Source: Scenedesmus sp. ARA3 (taxonomy: Eukaryota > Chlorophyta > Chlorophyceae > Sphaeropleales > Scenedesmaceae). Taken from it: DNA of 64,000 nucleotides. The notes under the pieces are model-generated. The model saw only the letters and a program-made list of their open reading frames with translations, was not told the DNA's origin and did not search any database. Shown here one piece after another: positions 35,260 to 47,600 of the stretch. Position 1 is the first letter of the stretch. Each line of letters opens with the position of its first letter. Where the stretch lies: the NCBI GenBank assembly GCA_004335835.1, contig RWJK01001599.1, positions 1 to 64,000 of the forward strand. Direction: 5' to 3'. The translations under genes were made by a program, and so were the position numbers.

Positions 35260-36519
35260 ATGCCGCCTCGCGGGGTGGTGGATGTGGGCCAGGCGGGTGG
35301 GGGAGTGCAGAACTGGTGGGACAGTCTGCCTCGCATCACACGCTTTATGGCAGCAGCCTGCTTCCTGACGACCTTAGGATCGTACCTGGGCTTAGTCAAC
35401 CCATGGAGCATCGTGATAATCCGGCCTAAGATCTTCCAGGAGTACCAGGTGAGCAGCAGCAGTGGCAGCAGCAACAGCAGCAAAAGCAGCAGCAGCAGCA
35501 GGAGCTAGCGCTGTTGGCCAGCATGCAGTGGCAGCTGCGGCTGCTGGTGATCTGGGTTCGTTAAAAAGTGGTGGGCCTCATGTTTTCATGCTGTTGTTAC
35601 GGTACTCAAGTGCCAGTGTACCGGTACTCCTTGATGCTGAACAGCTTGAGCAGCAGCAGCAATAAAGAGAATGAGAGCTATTTTGTGCGCTGGCATGGTT
35701 GGCCAGCAGCAGCAGAGCAGCGGGAATACAACGCAGCAGGCAGTACACCGCCACGCAATAAGCAGTAACAGAGAAGCAGCAGCAGCAGCAGCAGCGTCAC
35801 AGCTGGTGGTGTTCTGTGCGTGTTCTGTGCATCTAACGCTTCGCCACCGACCACTGCGACTCACTCGTTTTGTCCCTACCACACATGCTGAACCACTACA
35901 TTGCAATCTTTCCCTTTGTTTCATCATGCCGCAGGTGTGGCGGCTGGTGACCAACCACTTCTTCATCGGGCCCTTCGGCATGAAGTTCCTCTTCAACATG
36001 ATCTGGCTGCTGCAGTACGGCAAGATCCTGGAGACGCAGACCTACATGTTTGCGCCAGCCGACATGGTCTTCATGCTGCTCTTCTGCGGCATCAGCCTCT
36101 CCTTGATGGCCCTGGCATTCCCATTCCTGGGGCTCTTTACGTGTGCCTCAGCCCTCATCTTCTGCCTGATCTACTTGTACAGCCGGCACTTCCCCACACA
36201 GCAGGTCAGCATTATGGGGCTGTTTCAGGTGCAGTCCTTCTACCTGCCGTTTGCATTCCTAGGCATCACAGTAGTGCTCGGAGGAGACCCCAAGCCCGAT
36301 GTGTGCGGTATCATTGTGGCTCACCTTTACTACTGGCTTACGGAGCTCTACCCCACACAGGCAGGCAGGCCGAGCCTGCTGCCGACGCCGCAGTGGCTTA
36401 AGGTGATGGTGTCGAACATGGGCATCGGGCCGCCGCTGCGGCCGGCGGATGCCACGCCGGCAGGCTTCTCGGCGTTCCGTGGGACGGGGCGGCGGCTGGG
36501 TGATCAACACCAGGACTGA
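35260..36519 (+). CDS. derlin (Der1-like ER membrane protein)
   Basis: Two exons, 35260-35448 and 35935-36519; 774 bp, 257 residues, typical for derlins. These rhomboid-like pseudoproteases of the ER membrane help retrotranslocate misfolded proteins for ERAD. Hallmarks: WWDSLPRITRFM near the N-terminus, VNPWSIVI, VWRLVTNHFFIGPFGMKFLF at the start of exon 2, then several hydrophobic segments (MVFMLLFCGISLSLMAL and following), LGITVVLGGDPKPDVCGI, GIIVAHLYYWLTELYP and a Gly/Arg-rich tail. No catalytic rhomboid Ser/His pair is evident, as expected. The start ATG sits just before PPRGVVDVGQ. The junction is GT-AG with phase 0. A decayed copy of the last coding bases lies past the stop. Confidence 0.95.
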
Positions 36520-36536
36520 GTGACTTACAGCAGCGG

Positions 36537-36556
36537 GGTGACACTCAAGTGTCACC
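36537..36556. repeat. short perfect hairpin after derlin stop
   Basis: Arms ggtgacact and agtgtcacc around ca, 18 bp past the derlin stop codon, so it would lie in the 3' UTR. Confidence 0.75.
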
Positions 36557-36595
36557 CGAGTGACAACAGCTAGTGCTGGGGGCTGGGGGCTGAGC

Positions 36596-36650
36596 TTCTC
36601 AGCGCTCAGGGGGAATGGGCGACGGCTGGGTGACGCAAACCAGACTGATG
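36596..36650 (+). repeat. partial copy of derlin 3' coding end
   Basis: Resembles 36468-36524, the codons for the FSAFRGTGRRLGDQ end of derlin and the bases after the stop, with scattered differences. It is a tandem duplicate of the gene end, offset about 127 bp. Confidence 0.75.
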
Positions 36651-37192
36651 CAGCAGCAGCAGCGGGGGGTCAGTTCTGGCGCTGTAGTGCTACAGCATGA
36701 GCAGTTGCATGCTGTGGCTGAGTCAGCAACAGCGTGTCACTCGGGTGCCAACCACTAGTTACGTACATAGTGGCTGGAGGTGCGGTGGTTGTCTCTTTGA
36801 GTCTCCACTTGTGTTGCAATGTGGATCAGTTGTGCGGAACGTTATGGTTACCTTGATGATGACGCCGTTGGCAAGCGGATCGGTGTGTGTGGCGGCTGGA
36901 CGGGTTGCCGGGGCTTCACCGCTCATTGGCCTGATCCTGGCTTAGTGTCTGTGATCTCTCTTTTCAGCAGGCAAGGACTGTGGCCCACAGACCGGGGCTG
37001 TGTAGGCTGTGATCTTGTAATGGCCCTTCATTGTAATGGCCATTCCATGGATGAAGCGGTCAGGGGTTGAGAAAAGGGGCGACTTGAAAAATCAAATAGG
37101 TTGAGACGTAGGCCAACGAAGTGGGAGTTGCGTTGGAAAGAAAGAAACAAATAGGTACATGAGTACCAAGTAACAGCATGGACTGCAGGCTA

Positions 37193-37212
37193 TAGCTAGC
37201 TAGCTAGCTAGC
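37193..37212. repeat. (TAGC)5 microsatellite
   Basis: Five perfect TAGC units in the spacer between the derlin and MARVEL-like genes. Confidence 0.95.
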
Positions 37213-37738
37213 TTGGCAAGCTGAAACACAGTAGTAGTAGTAGTGTGCCTCCTGCAGCTCCTTACAAATGTGGTACTCGTTACCATATGTCATGACCTTC
37301 AGGTCAGTGGGCAGCTGACTCGCGCTATTGTGTTGTCCTATCACTGCAGCAATCTTGTCAAGGCACTGCACTGCAGCAGCATACTCACTTCACTGAATGA
37401 ATGAATGAGCTACGCGTGGTGTGTTAAAACTCGCCACCCGCGTAAGTTAAGGGAGGGGGTGTGTGTGACGATGAGGATACCCCATGCGCCTTCACACCTC
37501 CTACCATTCACTTCACTCAAGAACTTCTTGCCCGGACCCCAACAAACGTCTGCACTTGACCATCCACCCAACCATGCAGGGTCAACAACGGAACCAACAC
37601 CCCAACCATGCTTCGCTGCGTATCTGTTCTGCTCAGTATGGTTTGCCTGCCAACAAAGTCAACGCGTTCATGCATTCACACACCCCAAAACCACGCCGAA
37701 GTCTGCATCACTCCACTGCACCTCGTGCAAGGGTCTGA

Positions 37739-39241
37739 TCAGACCGCATCTGCGCCACTGCCTGGCTTCTCACCACCTTGCGGCGCAGCGCTCACTGGGA
37801 CACCAGTCTTAACATTGCCTGCAGCTGCTGCAGCATTCGCCGCAACGCCTTTGCCGTCAGCCAGCATTGCACTGGCTGCAGCCCCAGGAGCAGCAGCAGC
37901 ACATGCAGCAGCAGCAGCAGTCTTGCTCCATGTCCAGGCCATGAGCGCTGTGCCAGCGCACCACAGCAGCCAGGAGAGCCAGGAGAAGGCCAGCAGCGCG
38001 TTGGCAAGGTCGCACACTTCGGCACCTGCACGGCACAGCACATATGCTTTTTTTGCAATTCAGCATGAAGTACGCGTCGAATTCATGCTGAGCCAATACT
38101 GCGGCAGCAAAGCCAGAGCAATACTGCTGCGGTGCACATGATGCTGCCCATGCATATTTGCAGCGCAGCTGCAGCGTATGCGAGCCCAACTGAGATGAGA
38201 ACTTAGATTAGTCAGACGTGAAGAACAAGGTGTCACACACACATACCTGCACAGTCAGTGGTGCCCTCCAAAAGGTGTGAGACGGCAGCAGCACCAGCCA
38301 GCCACATGACGGACCACAGCGTTGACAGCACCACCTCAAAAAACGGGCGCTGCAGCCATGCTGCTGTGCTTTTACTTGCCAGGGCTCCGAGTGTAGCGTC
38401 ATGCACGCGTGGCAGCAGCTGCAGAGCCACCATGAAACCATCAAGCAGGAGGCCTGTGATAGGTGGCAGCAGAGCCAGACACAGACACACAGGGTCAGGC
38501 AGTCGGTGAAGTTGCGCTCTGCCATGTGTTGGCTGTCCTGTAAACCATTCGTCTGCGCAGCTGCGCCAGGTCCATGTCTAAAATATCCCCGATCGTGTTT
38601 GGCCATGCTGTGCCATGGACAAAATGTCCTGGCGCAGCTGTGCATGCTGTACAACGTCACCAAGATGAAGCCTGGCAGGATCACAGATAGCCCAACTACC
38701 TACAACCTGTTGTGGCTCACACCTGCAGCCTACTTACGGGACACGAATTTCTTACGGTTGATGGTGCCAGGACCCACATGTAACTATCCTCTCTCAGCTA
38801 ACCCACCTACAACAGCCACAAACATCAGGAACCCCAGCCTCAAGGTCTCAGGGCCTTTCCTTGCCACGTCAGCCTCCTGCATCCAGTCAACTGTGTCCAA
38901 GCCCAGGCCCTGCAAGTACTCCATGCTCTGCTGCAGGTACTGGTTGACCTGCCTGGAGGCCTTGTTGACTTCAGCCAGCGAGTAAGCAGCGATTCCAATG
39001 ACGATAATAGCGCATACACCCTGCACAGGGTGAGAGAGAGAAAGGCGGACATACTACGTGAGAAACTTTGTTGCATTTGCCGTGCACATGTGCTGTACAG
39101 CAGCATGCTGCTGTCCATTTCAGCTGGGAGCTATGTACGCCTTCATTTCGGCGGATTGTTGCCTTAACAGCGAGTCGAGTGATGGAAAGAGCTTACTGCG
39201 GCGCAGTGTAGCGCGATGATGGAGGTCTTGTAGCCTCTCAT
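37739..39241 (-). CDS. four-transmembrane protein, MARVEL-like
   Basis: Four exons: 39197-39241, 38807-39020, 38247-38453, 37739-38025; 753 bp, 250 residues, phases consistent. The order is a short cytosolic start (MRGYKTSIIALHC), TM1 (VCAIIVIGIAAYSLAEV), a roughly 45-residue loop, TM2 (LGFLMFVAVVGLLLDGF), TM3 (VVLSTLWSVMWLAGAAAV), a short loop with two cysteines (DCAGAEVC), TM4 (LLAFSWLSWLLWCAGTAL) and an Ala-rich cytosolic tail. The four-span topology and a Cys-bearing loop followed by AFSWL resemble MARVEL-domain membrane-apposition proteins. That name is an inference from topology; no specific function can be given. Upstream of the chosen ATG the frame stays open for at least 16 codons, so the true start could be further upstream. 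Confidence 0.65.
38060..38091. repeat. inverted repeat in MARVEL-like intron
   Basis: Ten-base arms tcagcatgaa and ttcatgctga around a 12-base loop, within the intron before the last exon. The arm core (cagcatgaa/ttcatgctg) also occurs in the hairpin at 16007-16038 in the HECT intron. Confidence 0.65.
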
Positions 39242-40985
39242 GTTGCGGGTGGCCGACGGGACTCCCTGAGACAGCCTGAACAGCGTCAGGTGACAAAAGC
39301 AGCAGGAGCAGCCGCAGGAGGATCACACCACGTCAGTAGCCTTTCAGGTACTGCATTTTGCTTGATGGTTGAGCTGCGATGCCAGCTTGCAGTCCAGCAG
39401 CGGAAATAATTCGTGTCGGAGCGTCTCTTACAGTCTCGGCCGGACGCTCAGACCAAGCACATGCTGCGGCTGTTTGAAACACAAATAAAACCTGGGTTTA
39501 CCTGAAAGTATTTGCAGAGCTAACCAGCGAGTGAAACGCTTACTGACGTGCTAGCACCGATTGGTCCAAATTACGGAAGACATACAACTGCCAGCAGATG
39601 GTGTGTTGAAGTACATAGAATAATGTATGTATAGAATAATGATTCCTTGCGTTGAAAGCAACGTATATATGGCTCATCAACAAGCAGGCAGTAACACGGG
39701 AGTGATTACGCCCAGAAGGTGTCACAGCAGGTGTTACAAGAGGCCCAGGCTTAAAACTGCCAGTAACGGCAGTGGGTGCAAATTCGCTTCTGCACGCACG
39801 TGCAAGCCAGCCCAAACTTCACGACGTTCTGCGATCATATCTGCGTGCCGTGCCACCTATCTCAAAATGCAAGGGTATGGCTACCTGGCTCAAGCCACAG
39901 GCTCTTGATTGAGCTGCACTTCGAGCTCAGCACGTTGTACCAATTATATACTACACATCAACACACACCTCAGCTGCAGCTGCGGCTTTTCCCGAAAGCC
40001 CGGCAGGTAACCTGTGCACGCAGGAGCAGCCGGCACACACAAATGCAATACCTTTGTCCGTCATCACGTGCCTGTCGCTCAACACACAAGCACATAAACA
40101 ATCAGCGTGCCTGCCGCCACAACCTGACCGTTCAGGCTTGCAGCTTGTATCCCGCCACTCATGCAGCGCTAGCAGCACCTCTTGTAGAATGCAGGCGTGC
40201 AGACGCAGTGCGTATGGTGACCTTGCACAGCAGCTATTCGGCTGGAGCAGCGGCAGCAGTCGACAGGCCCCATGCGCCATTGCTGCTGCTGCTGCTGCTG
40301 CTGCTCGCCCTGCTGATCTTGCACCACAAAGCAGCAGCTAGCCAGACGTGTACGCATGGTCCCCTTCACACCGCCAGCACCATCAAATGTAATGCAAATT
40401 GAAGACACAAGCAGCTATCGCTAACAGAACTCGATCCGCCTATGATTGTTCCGCTGCTTAAAACATATCAAGGCGCCTAATTAGATGCAAGCCGGCAGCC
40501 AAGCAGTACCATGCACAGTCTGTACATTTTGTGCATGCTGTAGGCACCTCAACAGCAACCTGCCGGCTACATCGCGCCACACACAACATGCTGCAAGCTG
40601 TTGAAAACAGAGCAACTTCAACTTCAGCCTCACAGCTGTATGCAACAGTGCCTGCCTTGCGAATGTAACAACTGTCATGAAGCGCTCCTGCAGCATAGCA
40701 GCATAGCAGCAACCACTAAACTGAAGGCCTACCTAACTGGCTACCACCTCATGGCAAACCCACAGACCAGCACCACAGCCCGCAGCTTGCAGGCGCCTTC
40801 TCTGGACACGTAAACAGCACATGCTGCACACACATCAACTTGCTGGATGCACTGGCAAAAACCAATGAGCAGCCACAAGCAACTGCAACTGAACAGCTAG
40901 GCAAAGCATTTGCAGCTGTTGCTACTAGAGCCGCATGGTGTCCAGCAAGACACACGTTGCTGCTGCACTATCAGCGCTGTCCCAG
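39242..40985. other. intergenic: MARVEL-like promoter and spacer
   Basis: About 1.7 kb with no gene I can support. It should carry the MARVEL-like promoter at the left. Open stretches here are short and do not resemble known proteins. Confidence 0.5.
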
Positions 40986-41256
40986 GCACTTGCTGGCCCC
41001 AGCAGCAGACGCCAAACACGCAGCTGGCGCAGAGCAGAAGCCTTCCACCTCACTTGCTGACCCCAGCAGCAGACACCAGATACGCAGCCGCAGAGCAGAA
41101 GCGTTCCACCTCACTTGCTGGCACCAGCAGCAGACAGCAGCAGCTCCCGCAGGAACTCCTTGAGCCGCAGGTTACACTGCTGCTGGCTAACCACAGCTGT
41201 CCAAAGTCACTTGCTGGCGCCAGCAGCAGACAGCAGCAGCTCTCGCAGGAACTCCT
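40986..41256 (-). repeat. tandem copies of the exportin-T 3' coding end (about 4)
   Basis: The end of the XPOT CDS (LLLSAAGASK-stop, about 41380-41430) recurs at about 41208-41256, 41109-41160, 41049-41077 and 40986-41010, becoming shorter and more altered with distance. They lie beyond the stop codon in the 3' UTR or flank. Confidence 0.9.
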
Positions 41257-41379
41257 AGAGCTGCTTCGCCTCGCTCTGCGGCAGCACCTGCCCACACAGC
41301 TACTGCTCTTTGAGCACAGTACGGCTTCCTGCAGTCCTGCTGGACCCACGCTGCTGCTGCAGAACCACAGCTGCCCACG

Positions 41380-44300
41380 TCACTTGCTGGCGCCAGCAGC
41401 AGACAGCAGCAGTTCTCGCAGGAACTCCTTCAGCTGTTTCGCCTCGCTCTCCCGCACGTGATATGCCAGCTGCTGCTGCAGCTCGCCAGGCAGACGGCTC
41501 TCTGGCAGTACCTGCCCGCACAGGTGCACCGAAAACGCATCCCCGCACTTCTCCTGCAAAAGCTTCAGCGCAGACGCCATCTCGCCAAGCAGTGCAACAG
41601 TTGCTGCATCGCGGGCATCTAACGGGCCCAGCTGCTGGCTTGCGGGGCAGCTGCCGTTGCTGCTGGCTGCTGCTGCGCTGCTGCTGCCAAAGAGGCCTAG
41701 TAAGGCTTGGCCTCCTAGCTGCTGCACGGCAAAGCTTTTGAAGCCAGGGACCAGCTCGCTGCCGTTGGCGGCGCACCACTCCTGCAGCAGGCGCTGAAAC
41801 ACCTGCAGGCAACCAGGCAGCCGCAACAACCGTAGCATGCAACACTCAGTGCGTGTGCTGTGTGAAGCGGCGGACAGTGCCAGGCGCAGCGCTGTCACAG
41901 CTTGATGGCTGTTGAGAATGGCATGTCTTCTGTTTTAACACATGCAATGACCACGTGGCGTCGCAGAGACATGTACGGTCAGCAAGCGCATCCTGCCCTG
42001 TTCAGCTGCAGAGCTGCACAAGCGACAACAGATGTTGCCCTCTCACCTGCACGCAGACGCGCCGCACAGCTGGGTCTGTGTGCGTTGACGCGCCCTTTGC
42101 CAGTGCTGTGAGCATGCTGTCCAGCACCTGTGGCGAAGCCTGCAGCAAGCTTCCAGCAAGGTTGTTGTGCACCACACAGTGCAGCAAGCCATAGTAGCCC
42201 CGCTGTAGCTCTCCCTTCTCTCGAGCATCTTCTAGCGTGACTGCTACCTGCTGCTGCTGCTGCTGCTGCTGCTGTGGGGACTGCTGGCCTGCTGCTGCCA
42301 TTGCTGCTGGGGATGCTAGGCGGCCGCTCCAATCCCAGTCAGCTCCTGCAGGCAGCAGAAAGGGCGCCAAGCAGTGCTGGTGAGGGTGAAGCATGGAGGG
42401 GCAAGAGTGACGACACCATGTAAGCGACTGTTGTGACTGTTGTGACGGCATCAACAGAAAGGTTGGGATGCAGCAAATACCGCTTGTCATTCATGAACAG
42501 CAGCCAAAGCATCTAAGGTCCAGCAGTTGTGCTTTAGGTAGGCTGCACACACACCAGCGAAACCGCAAGACTTGCACGCAGCGCTGCAGTACACCACCAA
42601 TCGTGCCACCGTTACCCAAGCGGCAGTCAAACAGCACACAGAGCACAGCAAGCTGTCCCCTAGAACCACCTTCACGTTGCTCAGCAAAGCGTACAAAGCA
42701 TCACAAACACCCAGGTTCACAACCTAAGACAAGCATCATGGCCTGAGCGCAGCAAACACACCGCCACAAAGACACTCGCAAACAAGCAAGCTGACTCACC
42801 CAGCAAGCCGTGCACGCGTGCTACAGCAATCGGCAGCACCACCTCCACCAGCTTGCCCAGCGCCTCCTTGAACCGCGTTATTAGCTGCACAAGTAACGTT
42901 AGAACGTCCGTCATATCCGTTACATCCGCCTCTCGCGCCATGAGCGCCTCGAGAGCAGCCGGCAGGTATGGCAGCACTGTTGCCATGAGCGATTCGACCA
43001 TGCGGTGCAGGAAGGCAATGAAGCGTGCACGCAGCTGCTTGGAGCCTGGAAGGGCCTTGGGCACCGCAAGAGACACCTCTAGGCACTGCAGGAAGGCGGC
43101 ACCTGTAATAAAGGCGGGAAAAGGCAGCAGAGCAGCAAGCATAGTTGGTCAGGGACACTTGGAAAGTGACCAGGGCATGCATAATACGTAGAGGGATGTG
43201 ATTGCACTCAGAGCTACGCTGCTCTAGCCAACACCCATGCATGCACGAGTGCAACTACGCGCACATGCAGGACTGGCAGACCCCCAGAGTGCTCATGCTC
43301 TGCGTGTGTATTTACCCTGATACAAGTACAGCACGGGATGGCAGGTGCAGCGCAGGCTGGCAAGCACGATGCGGCCGAGTCATAGAACAACACCAGCAGC
43401 CTACAAACCACACTGCATCACTCAACTCACCTAGCTGTGGCCTGTTGCGCGTGCACAGCTCCCACTTGAAGCCCTTGTTCAGCCGCGCAATCGCCTCCAT
43501 GGCTTGCAGGATCACCCAGCTGCCACTGCCCAGCTGCGCAAGCCCCGCACCACCACTGCTGCTGCTGCTGCCGCTGCCGCGGCCCGCGCCCGCCTCTGCT
43601 GCTGCCTGCTGCAGGTTGCCCTCAATCTGCCGCTGCAGTGGCTGCAGCAGCGAGTGCAGCGCTGCCAGCTGCTGCTCGGCAGGCAGCTCCTCTTGCCCCA
43701 GCAGCAGCCCTACTGACTCAAACACATACAGCCGATCATCAACCAGCGCTGTCACAGGCGCGAGGTTCTTGCCAGATGCCTCGCGCGCAGTGCCGACAGC
43801 CGGCCCCTGCGGCGGCGGCTGCGTAGCAACCACCACAAGGTACGGCTGCAGCTGCCGCAGCATCTCGTCCATGTAGGGTTTGAGGTTTGACCGCAGGGTT
43901 TTGACCAGCCGGCTGAGTAGGTAGCACGCACGCGTGGCGACGTCTGGCGAAGGGTGGCCTAAGCCCTTAGGCCCTAGGAACAGGTTGAGCACTGCAGGGA
44001 TCGCGCTCTGCTCCTGCTGCAGCACGCGGCAGTAGCGCACGCACGTTTCGAGCACTGCTAGTGCTACTAGCCGGTGCTGCCCTGCTGGCAGCGCCTGGCC
44101 TTGTGTAAGCAGCAGCAGCACCAGCTGCCCTAGTCCACCACTGCCTGGCTTCAATGCATCATCCGGAGCACCCTCTCCAAGCTCATACAGCAGCGTCACT
44201 GCAACTTCAGCGTCCTGGAATGACGCCCCGCTGCTGCCAGCCCCGCTGCCACTGCCCGGCGGCTGCCCGCTGCTGCCTGCTGCTGCTGCTGCTGCTTGCC

Positions 44301-44585
44301 CTGCTGCGAGCACTGCCTGCAGCTTCCCCGCAACAAAGTTGAGAGATTCCGGAAACGCGAGCTTTGCTGCGTTTTTAAGCAGCACGAGCAGCTCCCGCCG
44401 CCGCTCTTCTACCTCCCATTGCTCTTCCCGCGCTGCAAGCATCTCTGCATCGCTGAGCCGCGCACGGCTGCCTGCTGCTGCTGCTGCTGCTGCTCCTAAG
44501 CCTGGCCCGCCGCTGCCGTCGTCTGCTTCGTTGGCGCCGTCTGCGGGGTAGCGTGCTGCTGCTGCAACACCCTCCAGCACAGCCT

Positions 44586-44639
<54 letters not shown>

Positions 44640-47600
44640 TGCACAGCAGTGAGATTGCAGTAGGGGCAGCTGCAGCTGCATCAGGCGCGTATATATCATG
44701 CCAGCTGGCAGTGCCCACGCAGCTGTACCAACAGCACAAAGGGACCGCACGACGTTTTGCACCTGGATTGCACATGCTTACTACAGCCTGTACGCTGCCA
44801 TGCAAGCCCCAGGTCGCTTGCTGCCCAGCAGCAGCTGCTGCGCCTGCTGAACTGCTCGTTTGCCACAGCAAACTTTGCACCGACGGCACTGCACTCCATC
44901 TCATAACCATCACCGTTGACACCCCAAAAAGCACATCCAAGCACGCGATTGTCACTGCTGCTGCCGCACCTGTATATGCATCTGCGCGCCTGCAGGCAGG
45001 GCCTGCCCCCGCTTAGTCAGCGCCCTCAGCCGCGCCACATAAGCAGACATAAAGGGTACCAGCGGCATGCTGATGGTGTCCAGGCCGCTGCAGAAAGCTG
45101 TGAGTGCTGCACGTGTGAGGGCTTCCAGCAGGCGGTTGGCTGCCTGTGCAGCCAGGGTGGCATCGCGTGCTGCGTCATCATCCACTCCTAGGCCAGTGAC
45201 GTTGAAGCTGATGACGACTGCAGCAGCAGTGAGAAAGACAGAGTAGCCACTGTTAGTGTCAGCATGCTTGTGCAAGGGTGGCGTCACGTGCTGCGTCATC
45301 ATCCACTCCTAGGCCGGTGACGTTGAAGCTGATGACGACTGCGGTAGCAGTGAGAAAGACAGAGTAGCCACTGTTAGTGTCAGCATGATTGTGCAAGGGT
45401 GGCGTCACGTGCTGCGTCATCATCCACTCCTAGGCCTGTGACGCTGAAGCTGATGACGGCTGCGGCGGCAGTGAGAGAGAGCCAGGGTAGCACTTATCAG
45501 GCAGAAATGTTGAATTACGACGTGCAAGATCAAGTCCGGGATGCACATGAGATGGCGGCAGTGTGGGACGGCATACAGCGGTGTGAGTGTTGCAATGGCC
45601 TCACTGTTGCAATCAGCGCACTCGCAGCACCAGCAGCCGCCCTGCTGCGGCAAGCTTTGACACCATCATGCAGCTGCACACTGCGTGCACAGCACCCCAA
45701 CACCCCAGCAGCGCCAGCCTCTTCTACCCTCACCGTTCTCCACGCGCTTGAGTGCATCCATGACCTCACTCGCCAGCGTTGCCAGCAGCTTCGCATACTT
45801 CCCCAGCAGCTCATCATCCTGGTCAAGCGCAGCAGCAGACACACCAGCACCACCACCCCCAGCTGCACCACCGCCCTGCTTAGCCTTCTCGCCACATCCT
45901 CCCACTGCCAGTGCTGCTGCAGCCGCCGCCTTATTCGCGCCGGCTGCCGCAATCAGGTTGCTGCTGAGGCGCTCGCAGGCGTCCACTACCTTCAGCTGCT
46001 GCACCAGGGCGATCTTGGCGGTGGGCTCCATGCGCTTTGAAACAACCTCGGCAAGCAAGTCGGTGGCGGCGCCGCGCAGCGCGGGGTTGGCGTGGTCCAT
46101 GAGCTCGCCCAGCAGCGGAATGAACCTGCGGCAGCAGCAATTTGTGACACAAAGAAGACATGCGTGTTCAAAATTATGTAGCGCGATAAGTCCAGCGGTG
46201 CATGGGGTGGGCAATGCTGCAGCAGTGTAGCCAATGACTAGCCGCCGGCCGCACCTATCATTTTTTGCCACCAGCCCGCTGTCCATCCAGTGCACATACA
46301 CACAGCAAACACATCAGCCACAGCCACACTGCTTTAGCAGTGCACATGTTTTTTCACCAGCTGCCGCACCTGTCATTCGCCACCAGCCCGATGTCCATCC
46401 AGTGCACGCACATGCATGTACAAAAGGCAGATGCCACAGCACACTGCTGTAGCAGTACAGCAAGCAAACCTCCCGCCCCCTTACCTGTCATTTGCCACCA
46501 GCCCGATGTCCATCCAGTGCACGTAGCGCGCCGCGCTGGCCAGCACAAACGCTGCCAGCTCTGGCCTGCTGGCCTTGTAGAGCTGCGTGAGGTTGAACCA
46601 GGCCGCTGCCACCTCAGCGATGCACTGCTCGCGCATGCTGTCCTTGAGGTGCATGCTGAGCTTGGTCTCCTCGGCAGACCTGCGGTGCAGTACGCGGTAC
46701 AGCCCGGCAGTGCACGATACACTTAGGTCAGGCGATGCAGCCGGGGCGCGCAAGATTCACCAGAGGTAAAAAGATGCAGTACAACCAACTGGAGGGACAA
46801 ATGCATGATTTTAAACAGCCAACTGGAGAAACAAAGAAAAGTGACGGTGGCAAAAGATAGTTTCACTCACCTGGGGATGTCCAGGCTGATGACGTCCTCG
46901 TCCACCGCCACCATGATGCGCCCAAACATGTCCGCCAGGCCCGGCCCGCTGCCCGCAGCCGCCACAAGCTCCCGGAAGAAGCTCGGCCACAACGCAGGGT
47001 ACTCGCGCTTGACCACAGCCACGATAGCCTGCGCCAGCTTGTTGCGCAGGAAAGGGGGCAGTGCTGGGGACTCTGAGGTGCAGTCGCGCTGCAGCCAGGT
47101 CAGCAGCGCGCCCTTGATCTGTTTGGGGGAGCAGCGAAACACAGCAGAAAACAAGAAGTTTTTTGTAGGTGAGCAGCGGCAGGTGAGAAGGGGAGGGGGT
47201 TGGTAGCAGCCAGGTCAGCAGCGCGCCCTTGATCTGTTTGAGGGAGAGGCGCAAGCAGACAGCAGGGGAAAAGACAGCAGCAGGTGAGCAGGGGAAGGCG
47301 TTGTCAGCAGCGCGCCCGTGATCTGGTATTGGCAAGCGACGGACAGGCAGCAGTAGTGGGGAAGGAAGGAAAGAGAAGAAGACAGCAGGTGAGCAGGCAG
47401 GCAGGCAGGCAGGCAAGTGGGTAGCTGGTGGAGAGGGTGGCTGGAGTGATGGGGAGGCAGTAGTGCAGAGGATAGATGCAGGGGTGGCTGCGCACTGCGG
47501 GTGGCTGTGGGGTTGGTTGCGGCTGGGGATGCAGCACGCTGTTGCTGCTGTGAAGTTGCACCTGCTGGCTGCTGCTCCTGCAGCTGCTGGTGCTGCATCC

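Larger units (their letters stand above)
36520..37738. other. intergenic: convergent derlin and MARVEL-like 3' ends
   Basis: No gene seen. It holds a partial copy of the derlin 3' end (36596-36650), a short perfect hairpin (36537-36556), TGTAA signals at 37016-37020 and 37032-37036 on the derlin strand, and a TAGC tetranucleotide run at 37193-37212. Confidence 0.55.

Noticed and set aside
39627..40402. Open frames in the spacer between the MARVEL-like gene and exportin-T
   Set aside because: Short, no motifs, no splice partners that build a recognisable protein.
43214..44762. Plus-strand and other-frame open frames opposite the exportin-T large exon
   Set aside because: Shadows of the minus-strand XPOT coding sequence; no family motifs and repeat-driven composition.
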